64,000 nt of DNA from contig CM019063.1 in the NCBI GenBank assembly GCA_009667805.1, forward strand, positions 53,800,881-53,864,880, written 5' to 3'. Positions within the stretch are counted from its first letter, which is position 1. Each line of letters begins with the position of its first letter. Below, one piece after another: positions 1-13,770 of this stretch. The translations under genes were made by a program, and so were the position numbers. This DNA is from Leptobrachium leishanense. Its lineage: Eukaryota; Chordata; Amphibia; Anura; Megophryidae. The notes beneath the pieces are model-generated. The model saw nothing but the letters and a program-made list of their open reading frames with translations. It had not been told where the DNA came from and searched no databases.

Positions 1-3000
1 ACAAATTAAAGCAGTAAACAGAAAAGGGAACAATGGATAACACAAAATAAAGCAATACACAGGAAAGGGGACAATGGATAACACAAAATAAAGCAATACA
101 CAGGAAAGGGGACAAGGAAAAACACAAAATAAAGCAATACACAGAAAAGGAGACAAGGGAAAATACAAAATAAAGCAATACACAGAAAAGGGGACAAGGG
201 AAAAAACTAATTAAAGCAATACACAGAAAAGGGGACAAGGAAAAATACAAAATAAACTAATGTGCAGAAAAGGGGACAAGGAAAAATACAAAATAAACGA
301 ATGCGTAGAAAAGGGGACAAGGAAAAACACAAAATAAACGAATGCGCAGAAAAGGGGACAAGGAAAAACACAAAATAAACGAATGCGTAGAAAAGGGGAC
401 AAGGAAAAACACAAAATAAACGAATGCGTAGAAAAGGGGACAAGGAAAAACACAAATTAAAGCAATACACAGAAAAGGGGACAAGGGAAAACACAAAATA
501 AATCAATACACAGAAAAGGGGACAAGGGAAAACACAAAATAAAGCAATACACTGAAAAGGGGACAAGGGAAAACACAAAATAAAGCAACACACAGAAAAG
601 GGGACAAGGGAAAACACAAAATAAAGCAATACACTGAAAAGGGGACAAGGGAAAACACAAAATAAAGCAATACACTGAAAAGGGGACAAAGGAAAACACA
701 AAATAAAGCAATACACTGAAAAGGGGACAAGGGAAAACACGAAATATAGTAATACACAGAAAAGGGGAGAAGGGAAAACTCAAAATAAACGAATGCGTAG
801 AAAAGGGGACAAGGGAAAACACTAAATAAAGCAATACACAAAAAAGGGGAAAAGGAAAAACACAAAATAAATGAATGCGCAGAAAAGGGGACAAGGGAAA
901 ACACAAATTAAAGCAATAAACAGAAAAGGGAACAATGGATAACACAAAATAAAGCAATACACAGGAAAGGGGACAATGGATAACACAAAATAAAGCAATA
1001 CACAGGAAAGGGGACAATGGATAACACAAAATAAAGCAATACACAGGAAAGGGGACAAGGAAAAACACAAAATAAAGCAATACACAGAAAAGGAGACAAG
1101 GGAAAATACAAAATAAAGCAATACACTGAAAAGGGGACAAGGGAAAACACGAAAAATAGTAATACACAGAAAAGGGGAGAAGGGAAAACTCAAAATAAAC
1201 GAATGCGTAGAAAAGGGGACAAGGGAAAACACTAAATAAAGCAATACACAAAAAAGGGGACAAGGAAAAACACAAAATAAATGAATGCGCAGAAAAGGGG
1301 ACAAGGGAAAACACAAAATAAAGCAATACACAGGAAAGGGGACAAGGAAAAACACAAAATAAAGCAATACACAGAAAAGGAGACAAGGGAAAATACAAAA
1401 TAAAGCAATACACAGAAAAGGGGACATGGGGAAAAAACTAATTAAAGCAATACACAGAAAAGGGGACAAGGAAAAATACAAAATAAACGAATGTGCAGAA
1501 AAGGGGACAAGGAAAAACAAAAATAAACGAATGCGTAGAAAAGGACAAGGAAAACACAAAATAAACAAATGCGCAGAAAAGGGGACAAGGAAAAACACAA
1601 AAAACGAATGCGTAGAAAAGGGGACAAGGAAAACACAAAATAAACGAATGCGTAGAAAAGGGGACAAGGAAAAACACAAATTAAAGCAATACACAGAAAA
1701 GGGGACAAGGGAAAACACAAAATAAACCAATACACAGAAAAGGGGACAAGGGAAAACACAAAATAAAGCAATACACTGAAAAGGGGACAAGGGAAAACAC
1801 AAAATAAAGCAACACACAGAAAAGGGGACAAGGGAAAACACAAAATAAAGCAATACACTGAAAAGGGGACAAGGGAAAACACAAAATAAAGCAATACACT
1901 GAAAAGGGGACAAAGGAAAACACAAAATAAAGCAATACACTGAAAAGGGGACAAGGGAAAACACGAAATATAGTAATACACAGAAAAGGGGAGAAGGGAA
2001 AACTCAAAATAAATGAATGCGTAGAAAAGGGGACAAGGGAAAACACTAAATAAAGCAATACACAAAAGAGGGGACAAGGAAAAACACAAAATAAATGAAT
2101 GCGCAGAAAAGGGGACAAGGGAAAACACAAATTAAAGCAATAAACAGAAAATGGAACAATGGATAACACAAAATAAAGCAATACACAGGAAAGGGGACAA
2201 TGGATAACACAAAATAAAGCAATACACAGGAAAGGGGACAAGGAAAAACACAAAATAAAGCAATACACAGAAAAGGAGACAAGGGAAAATACAAAATAAA
2301 GCAATACACAGAAAAGGGGACAAGGGAAAAAACAAATTAAAGCAATACACAGAAAAAGGGGACAAGGAAAAATACAAAATAAACGAATGCGTAGAAAAGG
2401 GGACAAGGAAAAACACAAAATAAACGAATGCGTAGAAAAGGGACAAGGGAAAACACAAATTAAAGCAATACACAGAAAAGGGGACAAGGGAAAACACAAA
2501 ATAAACCAATACACAGAAAAGGGGACAAGGGAAAACACAAAATAAAGCAATACACTGAAAAGGGGACAAGGGAAACACAAAATAAAGCAACACACAGAAA
2601 AGGGGACAAGGGAAAACACAAATAACCAATACACAGAAAAGGGGACAAAGGAAATCACAAAATAAAGCAATACACTGAAAGGGGACAAGGGAAAAACAAA
2701 TTAAAGCAATACACAGAAAAAGGGGACAAGGAAAAATACAAAATAAACGAATGCGTAGAAAAGGGGACAAGGAAAAACACAAAATAAACGAATGCGTAGA
2801 AAAGGGGACAAGGGAAAACACAAATTAAAGCAATACACAGAAAAGGGGACAAGGGAAAACACAAAATAAACCAATACACAGAAAAGGGGACAAGGGAAAA
2901 CACAAAATAAAGCAATACACAGAAAAGGGGACAAGGGAAAACACAAAATAAAGCAACACACAGAAAAGGGGACAAGGGAAAACACAAAATAAACCAATAC

Positions 3001-5597
3001 ACAGAAAAGGGGACAAAGGAAATCACAAAATAAAGCAATACACTGAAAAGGGGACAAGGGAAAAAACAAATTAAAGCAATACACAGAAAAAGGGGACAAG
3101 GAAAAATACAAAATAAACGAATGCGCAGAAAAGGGGACAAGGAAAAATACAAAATAAACGAATGCGTAGAAAAGGGGACAAGGAAAAACACAAAATAAAC
3201 GAATGCGTAGAAAAGGGGACAAGGGAAAACACAAATTAAAGCAATACACAGAAAAGGGGACAAGGGAAAACAAAAAATAAACCAATACACAGAAAAGGGG
3301 ACAAGGGAAAACACAAAATAAAGCTATACACTGAAAAGGGGACAAGGGAAAACACAAAATAAAGCAACACACAGAAAAGGGGACAAGGGAAAACACAAAA
3401 TAAACCAATACACAGAAAAGGGGACACAGGAAAACACAAAATAAAGCAATACACTGAAAAGGGGACAAGGGAAAACACGAAATATAGTAATACACAGAAA
3501 AGGGGAGAAGGGAAAACTCAAAATAAACGAATGCGTAGAAAAGGGGACATGGGAAAACACTAAATAAAGCAATACACAAAAAAGGGGACAAGGAAAAACA
3601 CAAAATAAATGAATGCGCAGAAAAGGGGACAAGGGAAAACACAAATTAAAGCAATAAACAGAAAAGGGAACAATGGATAACACAAAATAAAGCAATACAC
3701 AGGAAAGGGGACAATGGATAACACAAAATAAAGCAATACACAGGAAAGGGGACAAGGAAAAACACAAAATAAAGCAATACACAGAAAAGGAGACAAGGGA
3801 AAATACAAAATAAAGCAATACACAGAAAAGGAGACAAGGGAAAAAACTAATTAAAGCAATACACAGAAAAGGGGACAAGGAAAAATCCAAAATAAACGAA
3901 TGCGCAGAAAAGGGGACAAGGAAAAACACAAAATAGACAAATGCGTAGAAAAGGGGACAAAGGAAAACACAAAATAAACGAATGCACAGAAAAGGGGACA
4001 AGGGAAAACACAAAATAAACGAATGCGCAGAAAAGGGGACAAGGAAAAATCCAAAATAAACGAATGCAAAGAAAAGGGGACAAGGGAAAACACAAAATAG
4101 ACAAATGCGTAGAAAAGGGAACAAAGGAAAACACAAAATAAACGAATGTGCAGAAAAGGGGACAAGGGAAAACACAAAATAGACAAATGCATAGAAAAGG
4201 GGACAAGGGAAAACACAAAATAAACGAATGCGCAGAAAAGGGGACAAGGGAAAACACAAAATAAAGCAACACGCAGGAAAGGAGACAAGGAAAAACACAA
4301 AATAAAGCAATACACAGAAAAGGGGACAAGGGAAAATACAAAATAAACGAATGCGCAGAAAAGGGGACAATTGAAATCACAAATTAAAGCAATACACAGA
4401 AAAGGGGACAAGGAAAAATACAAAATAAAGCAATACACAGAAAAGGGAAAAAGGGAAAACACAAAATAAACGAATGCGTAGAAAAGGGGACAAGGAAAAA
4501 CAAAAAATAAACGAATGCGCAGAAAAGGGGACAAGGAAAAACACAAAATAAACGAATGCGTAGAAAAGGGGACAAGGAAAAACACAAAATAAACAAATGC
4601 GCAGAAAAGGGGACAAGGGAAAACACAAATTAAAGCAATACACAGAAAAGGGGACAAGGAAAAACACAAAATTAACGAATGCGCAGAAAAGGGGACAAGG
4701 AAAAACACAAAATAAACGAATGCGTGGAAAAGGGGACAAGGAAAAACACAAAATAAACAAATGCGCAGAAAAGGGGACAAGGGAAAACACAAATTAAAGC
4801 AATACACAGAAAAGGGGACAAGGAAAAACACAAAATAAACGAATGCGCAGAAAAGGGGACAAGGAAAAACACAAAATAAACGAATGCGCAGAAAAGGGGA
4901 CAAGGAAAAAACAAAATAAACGAATGCGTAGAAAAGGGGACAAGGAAAAACACAAAATAAACGAATGCGTAGAAAAGGGGACAAGGGAAAACACAAATTA
5001 AAGCAATACACAGAAAAGGGGACAAGGAAAAACACAAAATAAACGAATGCGCAGAAAAGGGGACAATGAAAAACACAAAATAAACGAATGCGTAGAAAAG
5101 GGGACAAGGAAAAACACAAAATAAACAAATGCGCAGAAAAGGGGACAAGGGAAAACACAAAATAAACGAATGCGTAGAAAAGGGGACAAGGAAAAACACA
5201 AAATAAACGAATGCGCAGAAAAGGGGACAAGGAAAAACACAAAATAAACGAATGCGTAGAAAAGGGGACAGGGAAAAACACAAAATAAACGAATGCGTAG
5301 AAAAGGGGACAAGGGAAAACACAAATTAAAGCAATACACAGAAAAGGGGACAAGGAAAAACACAAAATAAACGAATGCGCAGAAAAGGGGACAAGGAAAA
5401 ACACAAAATAAACGAATGCGTAGAAAAGGGGACAGGGAAAAACACAAAATAAACGAATGCGTAGAAAAGGGGACAAGGGAAAACACAAATTAAAGCAATA
5501 CACAGAAAAGGGGACAAGGGAAAACACAAGATAAACCAATACACAGAAAAGGGGACAAGGGAAAACACAAGAAAAGGGGACAAGGGAAAACACAAAA
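1..5597. repeat. 41-bp minisatellite array with higher-order structure
   Basis: About 136 copies of a 41-bp unit run from the window edge, so the array extends beyond it. The unit core is aaaaggggacaaggg followed by aaacacaaaataaa. Variants differ mainly in the next bases: gcaatacacag, gcaatacactg, cgaatgcgtag or cgaatgcgcag. The cgaatgcg types dominate from about 3.85 to 5.5 kb. Rare variant units (aaacagaaaagggaacaatgg at 15, 917, 2141 and 3655) recur in the same local order, showing that blocks of many units were copied together. The complement has few stops, so minus-strand frames up to 674 codons are open; 41 is not a multiple of 3, so three successive units give one 41-residue cycle. 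I read these frames as by-products, not genes. Confidence 0.95.
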
Positions 5598-6140
5598 GAA
5601 CTAAAATACAATAACAAAGAAACCATAGGAAAATAACCAGGCAAGTGAAACAAAGAATCAGAAACAAACTGAACAATATAATACAAAGGGAAGAACACAG
5701 AGGCAAAATAACTGGAATCAGAACCACAGGCAGAATAACAGGAAGCAAAGTGACCCTTATGCAATAGCCCTGAGCAATGGGAGAAACTGGATATAAATAG
5801 GGAGAAGGGCAGTGCAGGCAGATCATGTAGTTGAAGACCAGGCTGGCTACAGGGGAATCCAGGAATGGAGGACAAGTAAGGAATAACCAGACAAGGTTAA
5901 GAGCCATCCCGGGTCGGCTCACAACAGGGACCAGGGCTTGAAACGTGACAGTGGTCCTTATTGTAACAACCGATTTGACAGGTAGATGTCGCCATCTGCT
6001 GGGCAAATGGAGTTACTGTAGCAGTGAGCTCAGTCTCAGCTTAGCTATGGATCTGCTTTAGACACAGATTCAGAGCTGTCCAAAAGTTTTAACACCCCAG
6101 TTGTCTTGCACAAGGTTCTAAAACCTTTTTGGGCATAGCA
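5598..6140. other. Unassigned spacer between two minisatellites
   Basis: Mostly low-copy-looking sequence with no ORF of interest. A stretch near 5982-6025 (gatgtcgccatctgctggg followed by a gagttactg motif) matches the 68-bp tandem repeat at 54.3 kb, so a fragment of that dispersed repeat is here. No gene seen. Confidence 0.5.
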
Positions 6141-6450
6141 GAGTGAAGAAATGTGGTTCTGTGTATGTATGCTTTATGCTGGTTCCTGGGAGCAGAGTGA
6201 AGAAATGTGGTTCTGTGTATGCTGGGAGGAAAGAGAGAGATTGAGATTTGGTAAAAGTGCCCAGATTGTTAAAGAATGTGCGACATAGGAGGAGGGGGGA
6301 GCAGATGGGGATACACTAAGTAAAAGAGAGGGAGATTTAAAAGACAACTAATCAGCCAGAAATTAATAAATGCACACATAAAATACAATTGCAAGAATGG
6401 AGCAGTCTGGGGAATACTGTTGGATGGCATGTTGAATCCTGGATAATGTT
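6141..6450. repeat. Degenerate outlier of the 54-bp minisatellite plus spacer
   Basis: 6141-6225 holds one and a half copies of the unit found in the main array downstream (gagtgaagaaatgtggttct). About 220 bp of unrelated purine-rich sequence separates it from the array. This suggests the array was interrupted or seeded from this point. Confidence 0.6.
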
Positions 6451-8058
6451 ATGCTGGTTCCTGGGAGCAGAGTGAAGAAATGTGGTTCTGTCTATGTATG
6501 CTTTATGCTGGTTCCTGGGAGCAGAGTGAAGAAATGTGGTTCTGTCTGTGTATGCTTTATGCTGGTTCCTGGGAGCAGAGTGAAGAAATGTGGTTCTGTC
6601 TGTGTATGCTTTATGCTGGTTCCTGGGAGCAGAGTGAAGAAATGTGGTTCTGTCTGTGTATGCTTTATGCTGGTTCCTGGGAGCAGAGTGAAGAAATGTG
6701 GTTCTGTCTGTGTATGCTTTATGCTGGTTCCTGCGAGCAGAGTGAAGAAATGTGGTTCTGTCTATGTATGCTTTATGCTGGTTCCTGGGAGCAGAGTGAA
6801 GAAATGTTGTTCTGTCTATGTATGTTTTATGCTGGTTCCTGGGGAAGGAGTGAAGAAATGTTGTTCTGTCTATGTATGCTTTACGCTGGTTCCTGGGAGC
6901 AGAGTGAAGACATGTGGTTCTGTCTTTGTTTGCTTTATGCTGGTTCCTGGGAGCAGAGTGAAGAAATGTGATTCTGTCTATGTATGCTTTATGCTGGTTC
7001 CTGGGAGCAGAGTGAAGAAATGTGGTTCTGTCTTTGTATGCTTTATGCTGGTTCCTGGGAGCAGAGTGAAGAAATGTGATTCTGTCTTTGTATGCTTTAT
7101 GCTGGTTCCTGGGAGCAGAGTGAAGAAATGTGATTCTGTCTATGTATGCTTTATGCTGGTTCCTGGGAGCAGAGTGAAGAAATGTGGTTCTGTCTATGTA
7201 TGCTTTATACTGGTTCGTGGGAGCAGAGTGAAAACATGTGGTTCTGTCTATGTATGCTTTATGCTGGTTCCTGGGAGCAGAGTGAAGAAATGTGGTTCTG
7301 TCTATGTATGCTTTATGCTGGTTCCTGGGAGCAGAGTAAAAACATGGGGTTCTGTCTGTGTATGCTTTATGCTGGTTCCTGGGAGCAGAGTGAAGAAATG
7401 TGGTTCTGTCTATGTATGTTTTATGCTGGTTCCTGGGGGCAGAGTGAAGAAATGTGGTTTTGTCTTTGTATGCTTTATGCTGGTTCCTGGGAGCAGAGTG
7501 AAGAAATGTGGTTCTGTCTATGTATGCTTTATGCTGGTTCCTGGGAGCAGAGTGAAAACATGGGGTTCTGTCTGTGTATGCTTTATGCTGGTTCCTGGGA
7601 GCAGAGTGAAGAAATGTGGTTCTGTCTATGTATGTTTTATGCTGGTTCCTGGGAGCAGAGTGAAGAAATGTGGTTCTGCCTGTTTATGCTTTATGCTGGT
7701 TCCTGGGAGCAGAGTGAAAACATGGGGTTCTGTCTGTGTATGCTTTATGCTGGTTCCTGGGAGCAGAGTGAAAACATGTGGTTCTGTCTGTGTATGCTTT
7801 ACGCTGGTTCCTGGGAGCAGAGTGAAGAAATGTGGTTCTATCTTTGTATGCTTTATGCTGGTTCCAGGGAGCAGAGTGAAGAAATGTGGTTCTGTCTGTG
7901 TATGCTTTATGCTGGTTCCTGGGAGCAGAGTGAAAACATGTGGTTCCACTGTCTATGCTTTATGCTGGTTCCTGGGAGCAGAGTGAAGAAATGTGGTTCT
8001 GTCTATGTATGCTTTATGCTGGTTCCTGGGAGCAGAGTGAAGAAATGTGGTTCTGTCA
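6451..8058. repeat. 54-bp minisatellite array, about 30 copies
   Basis: Units start atgctggttcctgggagcag and repeat every 54 bp. Variants include tctatg/tctgtg/tctttg and gaagaaatg/gaaaacatg. Because 54 is 18 codons and a unit has no stop in several frames, a 511-codon frame (6451-7986, plus), a second plus frame and a minus frame are all open. Open frames on both strands at once argue that they follow from the period rather than from coding. No RNA-level evidence can be judged here. Confidence 0.93.
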
Positions 8059-8162
8059 CCCTCAATGTGTTTGCAAAGACCTAACATTCAAGGTTGTAGG
8101 TTTGTTTATTTATTTATTTATATTGCACAGTCTAAACTACTTGTGGTTTTTGGCTTTATTTA

Positions 8163-8589
8163 GGCTGGGGTCAGACCAGCGCACTTTTAACGTGCGTTCT
8201 GGCGCACATAATTACGGCCGCACTAGCAGCAGATGACGGGCAATGACGGCCAATATATGGTGTACGGCCGCACAAAAGTCCGGCCGTGCAACGCAAGTGG
8301 AATTTGAACGCATTTTTTTGAGAATGCTGAACCGCTAGTACTGACGTACTGAGTGCGCAGCTGCGGCATAGCGGCGTGTTTGCGTGATTAGGAGATGTCA
8401 GACGCTGCTAATGTCCAGCCTACATAACGTCCAGACGCAAAAAGAGTTTTATTGACGATCCGTACAAAATCACGCCTGAAAATGCGTGTCGTCTGCCCGT
8501 TTTTGCGCATTCCGTGAAAAAATACATCAATGCGGTCGGACGCACTTTTTCACGTTCGCGGGGAAAAATGCTTTCGTCTGACCCTAGAC
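8163..8589. mobile_element. PIF/Harbinger-like MITE, copy 1
   Basis: Terminal inverted repeats begin GGCTGGGGTCAGACCAGCGC and end with the complement of GTCTAGGGTCAGACGAAAGC. The flanks are TTA on the left and TAA on the right, a TWA-type target as in PIF/Harbinger elements. The interior is CpG-rich (acggccgcactagcagcag) and has no transposase. It is closely related to copy 2 at 8.85 kb. The superfamily call rests on the target site and is inference. Confidence 0.7.
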
Positions 8590-8793
8590 TAAAACTGTAT
8601 TATTATTACAGTTGTGTTCAAAATTATTCAACCCCCACTGAAATTGAGTGTTTTGGCCAGTTTGACATTGATTTTGATCATTCAGTCATCTTGCTTACAA
8701 TTAAATCAAAGAGGCACGTGTAGGTCAGACAAATATAACATAACATTTATAATGAAATAACCACAAATGTCTTTTCTGTGCTCACATCATTAT

Positions 8794-9587
8794 CAGTTTT
8801 ATTCAACCCCCAAGTGACATTCAATCTTAGTACTTAGTACAACATCCTTTTAGGCTAGGGTCAGACGAGCGCAGTGCGAACGCGCGTGCAGCCGCACTTA
8901 ATCACGGCCGCACTAGCAGCAAATGCCGGGCAATGACAGCCAATATACGAAGTACGGTCGCACAAAAGTCCGGCCGTGCAACGCAAGTGGAAAACGAACG
9001 CATTTTGTCGAGAACGTAAAACCTCTAGTACGGTTGTACAGAGTGCGCTGCGTCCGCTAGAGGCGTGTGTGCGTGAATTGGAGACGTCAGACACTGCTAA
9101 TGTCCGGCCAACATAACGTCCAGATGCACAAAGTGTTTTATTGATGATCCGTACAAAATCACGGATGCAAATGCGCATCGTATGACTGCTATCGCGTATT
9201 CCGTGAAAAAATGCGTCCTTTCGTTCGAACGCACTTTTTCACAGACAACGCGAAAATGCGTTCGTCTGACCCTAGCCTAACAGTTATAACAGCTTTTAAA
9301 CGTGAAGCATAGCTTGACACAAGTGTCTTGCAGCGATCTATGGGTATCTTCGCCCATTCGTCATGGGCAAAAGCCTCCAGTTCAGTCACATTCTTAGGCT
9401 TGCGCACTGCAACTGCTTTCTTTAAGTCCCACCAGAGGTTCTCAATCGGATTTAAGTCAGGTGACTGCGATGGCCACTCCAAAATGTTTCAGCCTTTAAT
9501 CTGCAACCATGCTCTAGTGGACTTGGAGGTATGCTTGGGATCATTGTCCTGTTGAAAGGTCCAACGTCTCCCAAGCCTCAGGTTTTT
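8794..9587. repeat. Left copy of a ~366-bp direct repeat flanking the L1 insertion
   Basis: Apart from the MITE at 8853-9277, this segment matches 10321-10686 with about two visible mismatches. It starts cagttttattcaaccccc and ends ccaagcctcagg. It contains the C-terminal codons of the Tc1 transposase, which are therefore present twice. The best reading is a very long target-site duplication made when the L1 inserted. Confidence 0.8.
8853..9277. mobile_element. PIF/Harbinger-like MITE, copy 2
   Basis: The ends GGCTAGGGTCAGACGAGCGC and the complementary GCGTTCGTCTGACCCTAGCC form inverted repeats. It sits inside the left copy of the duplicated Tc1 segment. The right copy (near 10378) is an empty site reading cttttacagttat, which gives the insertion point almost to the base: TTA on the left, TAA on the right. 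It therefore inserted after the L1-associated duplication. Confidence 0.8.
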
Positions 9588-10320
9588 TTTTATAAACACG
9601 ATTTTTATTGGTTTTTCAGTAATACAGCAACACGGCGCTTATGGAAGCCCATAGAGCGATACATAATCTCAGGGAGGCAGCAACAGAAGTAAGCAAATAA
9701 TATAAAGAGACTGAACCTGCTGTCGTTCCCTGAGACATGATTATGCCGCAGGAGGACATGCGAATCAATTGCATAAAACTTACAACATTAACTACATAAA
9801 TAATATACAGAGAGAAGAACTAAGGAGAGTAGAAAAAGAAAAAAAGAAAAAAATTATTAAAAAAAAAAATTATATTTCCCAAGTTTATAGATCAAGGTCT
9901 CTAGGTCCGACAGTTCTGTAACCAATTACGGGATGGTCTGCGTCGAGAGCCAAGGTTCCCAGATCTTCGTGCAGTGCTGAAGCGTATCATGCAGTTGAGC
10001 AGTTAAACGTTCCATTTTATATATATACCACACCTTCGCCTCTATCTCCGTTATGGAGGGGAGGTCTCGTTTCCAGGAGCGGGCAATACATATGCGAGTA
10101 GACGTACATATACGATGGGCTAGGCGAAGGGAGGAGCGAGGCAGACCATGACGTCGGGACGGGCTATTAAGCAGGGCCAAAGCGGGGTCAGGGGGTACTG
10201 GCAGACCCAGAGCTCTGGAGATCATAGCGAAAACTGAGGACCACAATACTATTACCAGCCCACACTCCCACCACATATGATAAAATGTTCCACGCTGGCC
10301 ACAACCCCTTGTGCACAAGC
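9588..10320 (-). mobile_element. 5'-truncated L1-like LINE fragment
   Basis: On the minus strand this encodes an ORF2 C-terminal piece (about 10320-9926) with the Cys-rich CGQRGTFYHMWWEC pattern typical of L1-clade ORF2 ends. A 3' UTR and a terminal poly-A (read as T-run at 9583-9591) follow. There is no RT domain, so it is 5'-truncated. It splits a Tc1-like element and is flanked by ~366-bp direct repeats. Confidence 0.8.
9926..10320 (-). pseudogene. L1 ORF2 C-terminal fragment
   Basis: The fragment encodes about 130 residues. A Cys-His motif (CTRGCGQRGTFYHMWWEC) at the start is followed by a basic region and a tryptophan-containing tail, resembling the C-terminal segment of L1 ORF2. The frame runs upstream into Tc1 sequence, so its apparent first ten residues are not L1. 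Endonuclease and reverse transcriptase are absent, so this is a dead fragment left by 5' truncation. The frame is still open to its stop at 9926, which suggests a fairly recent insertion. Confidence 0.75.
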
Positions 10321-11386
<1,066 letters not shown>

Positions 11387-11750
11387 ACCAGTAAATGTCT
11401 AGAAGGAGCTGAGTATCACAGTCATTTTAAAGCTGCCTAATTGGTGCTTATTATGCTTTATTGCTGCTCCGTGACATCCACAGGTGTTTTCAATACCTGA
11501 TTGAAAACACTTGAATGAACCTCTGTTCTTCAGAGTGGTAGTCTTTAAGGGGTTGAATAATTGTGTCAATGAAGAATTCACAAAAGAAACATTTACTACT
11601 GTATTACAAAACCAATTGATGTCATTTTAGTTGCATATGGTTCTTTAAAAAGTCCTTGTAGGATTTCATTCTGAATACAATTACAAATGTACACTAAATT
11701 CCCTAAAACCCTTTACAACATTGGGGGTTGAATAATTTTGAACACAACTG

Positions 11751-12445
11751 TATTATTATTTTATATGTATCTGGTCTGCATTGCGATACAGGGGTTATAA
11801 TAAATTAAGACAAGATAAAGGGAGACAGAAGCAGAAAGGTAAGGAGGCCCAGCTCGCAGAAGAGCTAGCAATCTAAAGCAGTGAACAGTAACCTTGGCCC
11901 CTGAGATGTTTTAGAATGACATATCCCACGATGCCTATAACCAACTCAAACAGTGTGTGTGAGAATTGCGAGAAATGTAGTTCCAAAACAAAGGTGATGG
12001 TGAGGAGGAAGGTGATCATATTTTATCATGTTTAATAATATTCTTTACAAAGCCGTCATTCTTAAAATTCCGGACGGATGTTTCATGGTGTGTTTTACTT
12101 AATACTTTATATATATATATTTTTTTTATGGTTTTCATCCTGGCCACTCTATGATATGGGGAAAAGAAAGGAAGTTGTCGTTGGAAATGATTTAGAGGTA
12201 TTTGCCACAGAGTATCATGGGTTAATCGTAAAAGCTGTCACATAGAGAGGCTGGAAGGACCAGATAGCTAGTTCTTGCAATATATTAAATAGTTTAAAGC
12301 CTTCACATCTCCCTGTGTGAATATCCTGGAAGACACATGCATTTGAACTCCAAGCAATTTCTGATCCTGTGGTTTTGAAGGATGCGCTCTGTCATTACTG
12401 CGGTTTATTCCAAACCTGGATGTAGAATGAATATATATATATATA
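11751..12445. other. Unassigned; possible LINE 3'-end remnant
   Basis: 11760-11885 resembles, loosely, the minus-oriented LINE ends elsewhere in the window (gcagaagagctagcaatctaaag compares with 16.57 and 62.9 kb). The remainder shows only an A/T-rich stretch near 12105 and a (TA)n run at 12430-12445. No gene seen. Confidence 0.35.
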
Positions 12446-13721
12446 CTAGCTTTTGCCCGCGGCTTCGCTCGCGTGGATTTTGGGATTTGTTAAAATTTGT
12501 TTTTAAAAGAAATATGAGTTTTTTTTGTTCAAACCCCCCTTTTTTCACCCCCCAACTCGGGATTTTTGGAAAATGGTACAACACGTGTTTTTTTTTTTTC
12601 AAGAAGGTTGTAAGTGCCAAATTTTTACACCTGTAACATCTTTGGTTTTTGAAATATAGGTATACTGATAAAAGTATTAAACCCCCCCTTTTTGACCCCC
12701 CACTGAATTTTTGGAAAATGGTAAAATACATGTTTTTTTTATTTCTCAAGATGAATCTAAATACCAATTTTCACATCTGTAACATCTTCTGTTTTTGAGA
12801 TATAGGTATCCTGATTAAAAGTATTCAGCCCCCCTTTTTCCACCCCCCACTTGGGATTTTTGGAAAATGGTAAAACAGCTGTTTTTATTTTTCAAGAAGA
12901 TTGTAAATACCAATTTTCACGTCTGTAACATCTTCTGTTTTTGAGATATAGGTATCCTGTTCAAAAGTATTCACCCCCCTTTTTTCACCCCCACTTGGAT
13001 TTTTGTAAAATGGTAAAACACGTTGTTTTTTCTATTTTCAAGAAGATTGTAAATACCAAACTTCACACCTGTAAGATCTTTGGTTTTTGAAATATAGGTA
13101 TACTGATAAAAGTAATCACACCCCTTTCCCCGACACCCCTGAATTGGATTTTTGGAAAATGGTAAAACACATGTTTGCCTTTTTTCACAAAGATTGTAAA
13201 TACCAAATTTCACACCTGTAACATCTTCGGTTTTTGAAATATAGGTATACTGATAAACGTACTCAACCCCCCTTTTTGCCCCCACTGAATTTTCAGAAAA
13301 TGATAAAACTCATGTTTTTTTATTTTTCAAGACGAATTTAAATACCAATTTTCAGGCCTGTAACATCTTGATTTTTGAGATATATGTATCCTGTTTAAAA
13401 TATTCAACCTACTTTTTTCGCCCCCCAGTTGGATTTGTGAAAAAAAAAAAATACGTGTTTTTTGTTTTTCAAGCTGAATCTAAATAATGATTTTCACATC
13501 TGTAGCATCTTCTGTTTTTGAGCTATAGGTATCCTGTTTAAAATATTCAACCCCCTTTTTCACCCCCTTAGGGGCGGAGTTTCCAAACATCCTTCCTTAG
13601 TGGGTGCCTACGTCATAAATACAGTGTACCTTCAAAATTTCACGTTCCTAGGCTAAACGGTTTCAGCTGGGTGTTGATGAGTCAGTCAGTCAGTCAGGAC
13701 TTTGGCGTTTCTATATATAGA
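12446..13721 (-). mobile_element. Helitron-like non-autonomous element
   Basis: Read on the minus strand it starts TCTATATATAG after an A and ends GCAAAAGCTAG before a T, matching the Helitron rule of 5' TC, 3' CTRR and insertion between A and T. A GC-rich segment (cgcgagcgaagccgcgggc) sits just before the end. The 5' region has a short GACT repeat. The body is about seven degenerate copies of a ~145-bp unit containing aaaatggtaaaacac and gtaacatcttctgtttttga. No Rep/helicase is present. Confidence 0.75.
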
Positions 13722-13749
13722 TATTGCATTTTTCACATAGAACTTTGGT

Positions 13750-13770
13750 TTAACCCATTCACTACTATAG
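13750..13770. mobile_element. End of a TTAA-type element, interrupted
   Basis: TTAACCCATTCACTAC matches the inverted-repeat ends of TTAA elements at 17.9, 54.2 and 63.8 kb. Its body is interrupted at once by the GGTTATTCAGAGAG MITE. The far end was not located. Confidence 0.4.

Noticed and set aside
457..3642. Several 200-380-codon minus-strand frames rich in Cys, Phe and Pro
   Set aside because: All are translations of the 41-bp minisatellite in different phases.
3851..5875. 674-codon minus-strand frame starting in unique sequence and running through the 41-bp array
   Set aside because: The repeat complement lacks stops, and other frames on the same strand are open too. No start context, domain or composition supports a gene.
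12405..13285. Minus-strand frames of about 100-120 codons in the Helitron-like body
   Set aside because: They repeat with the ~145-bp internal unit and show no Rep or helicase motif.
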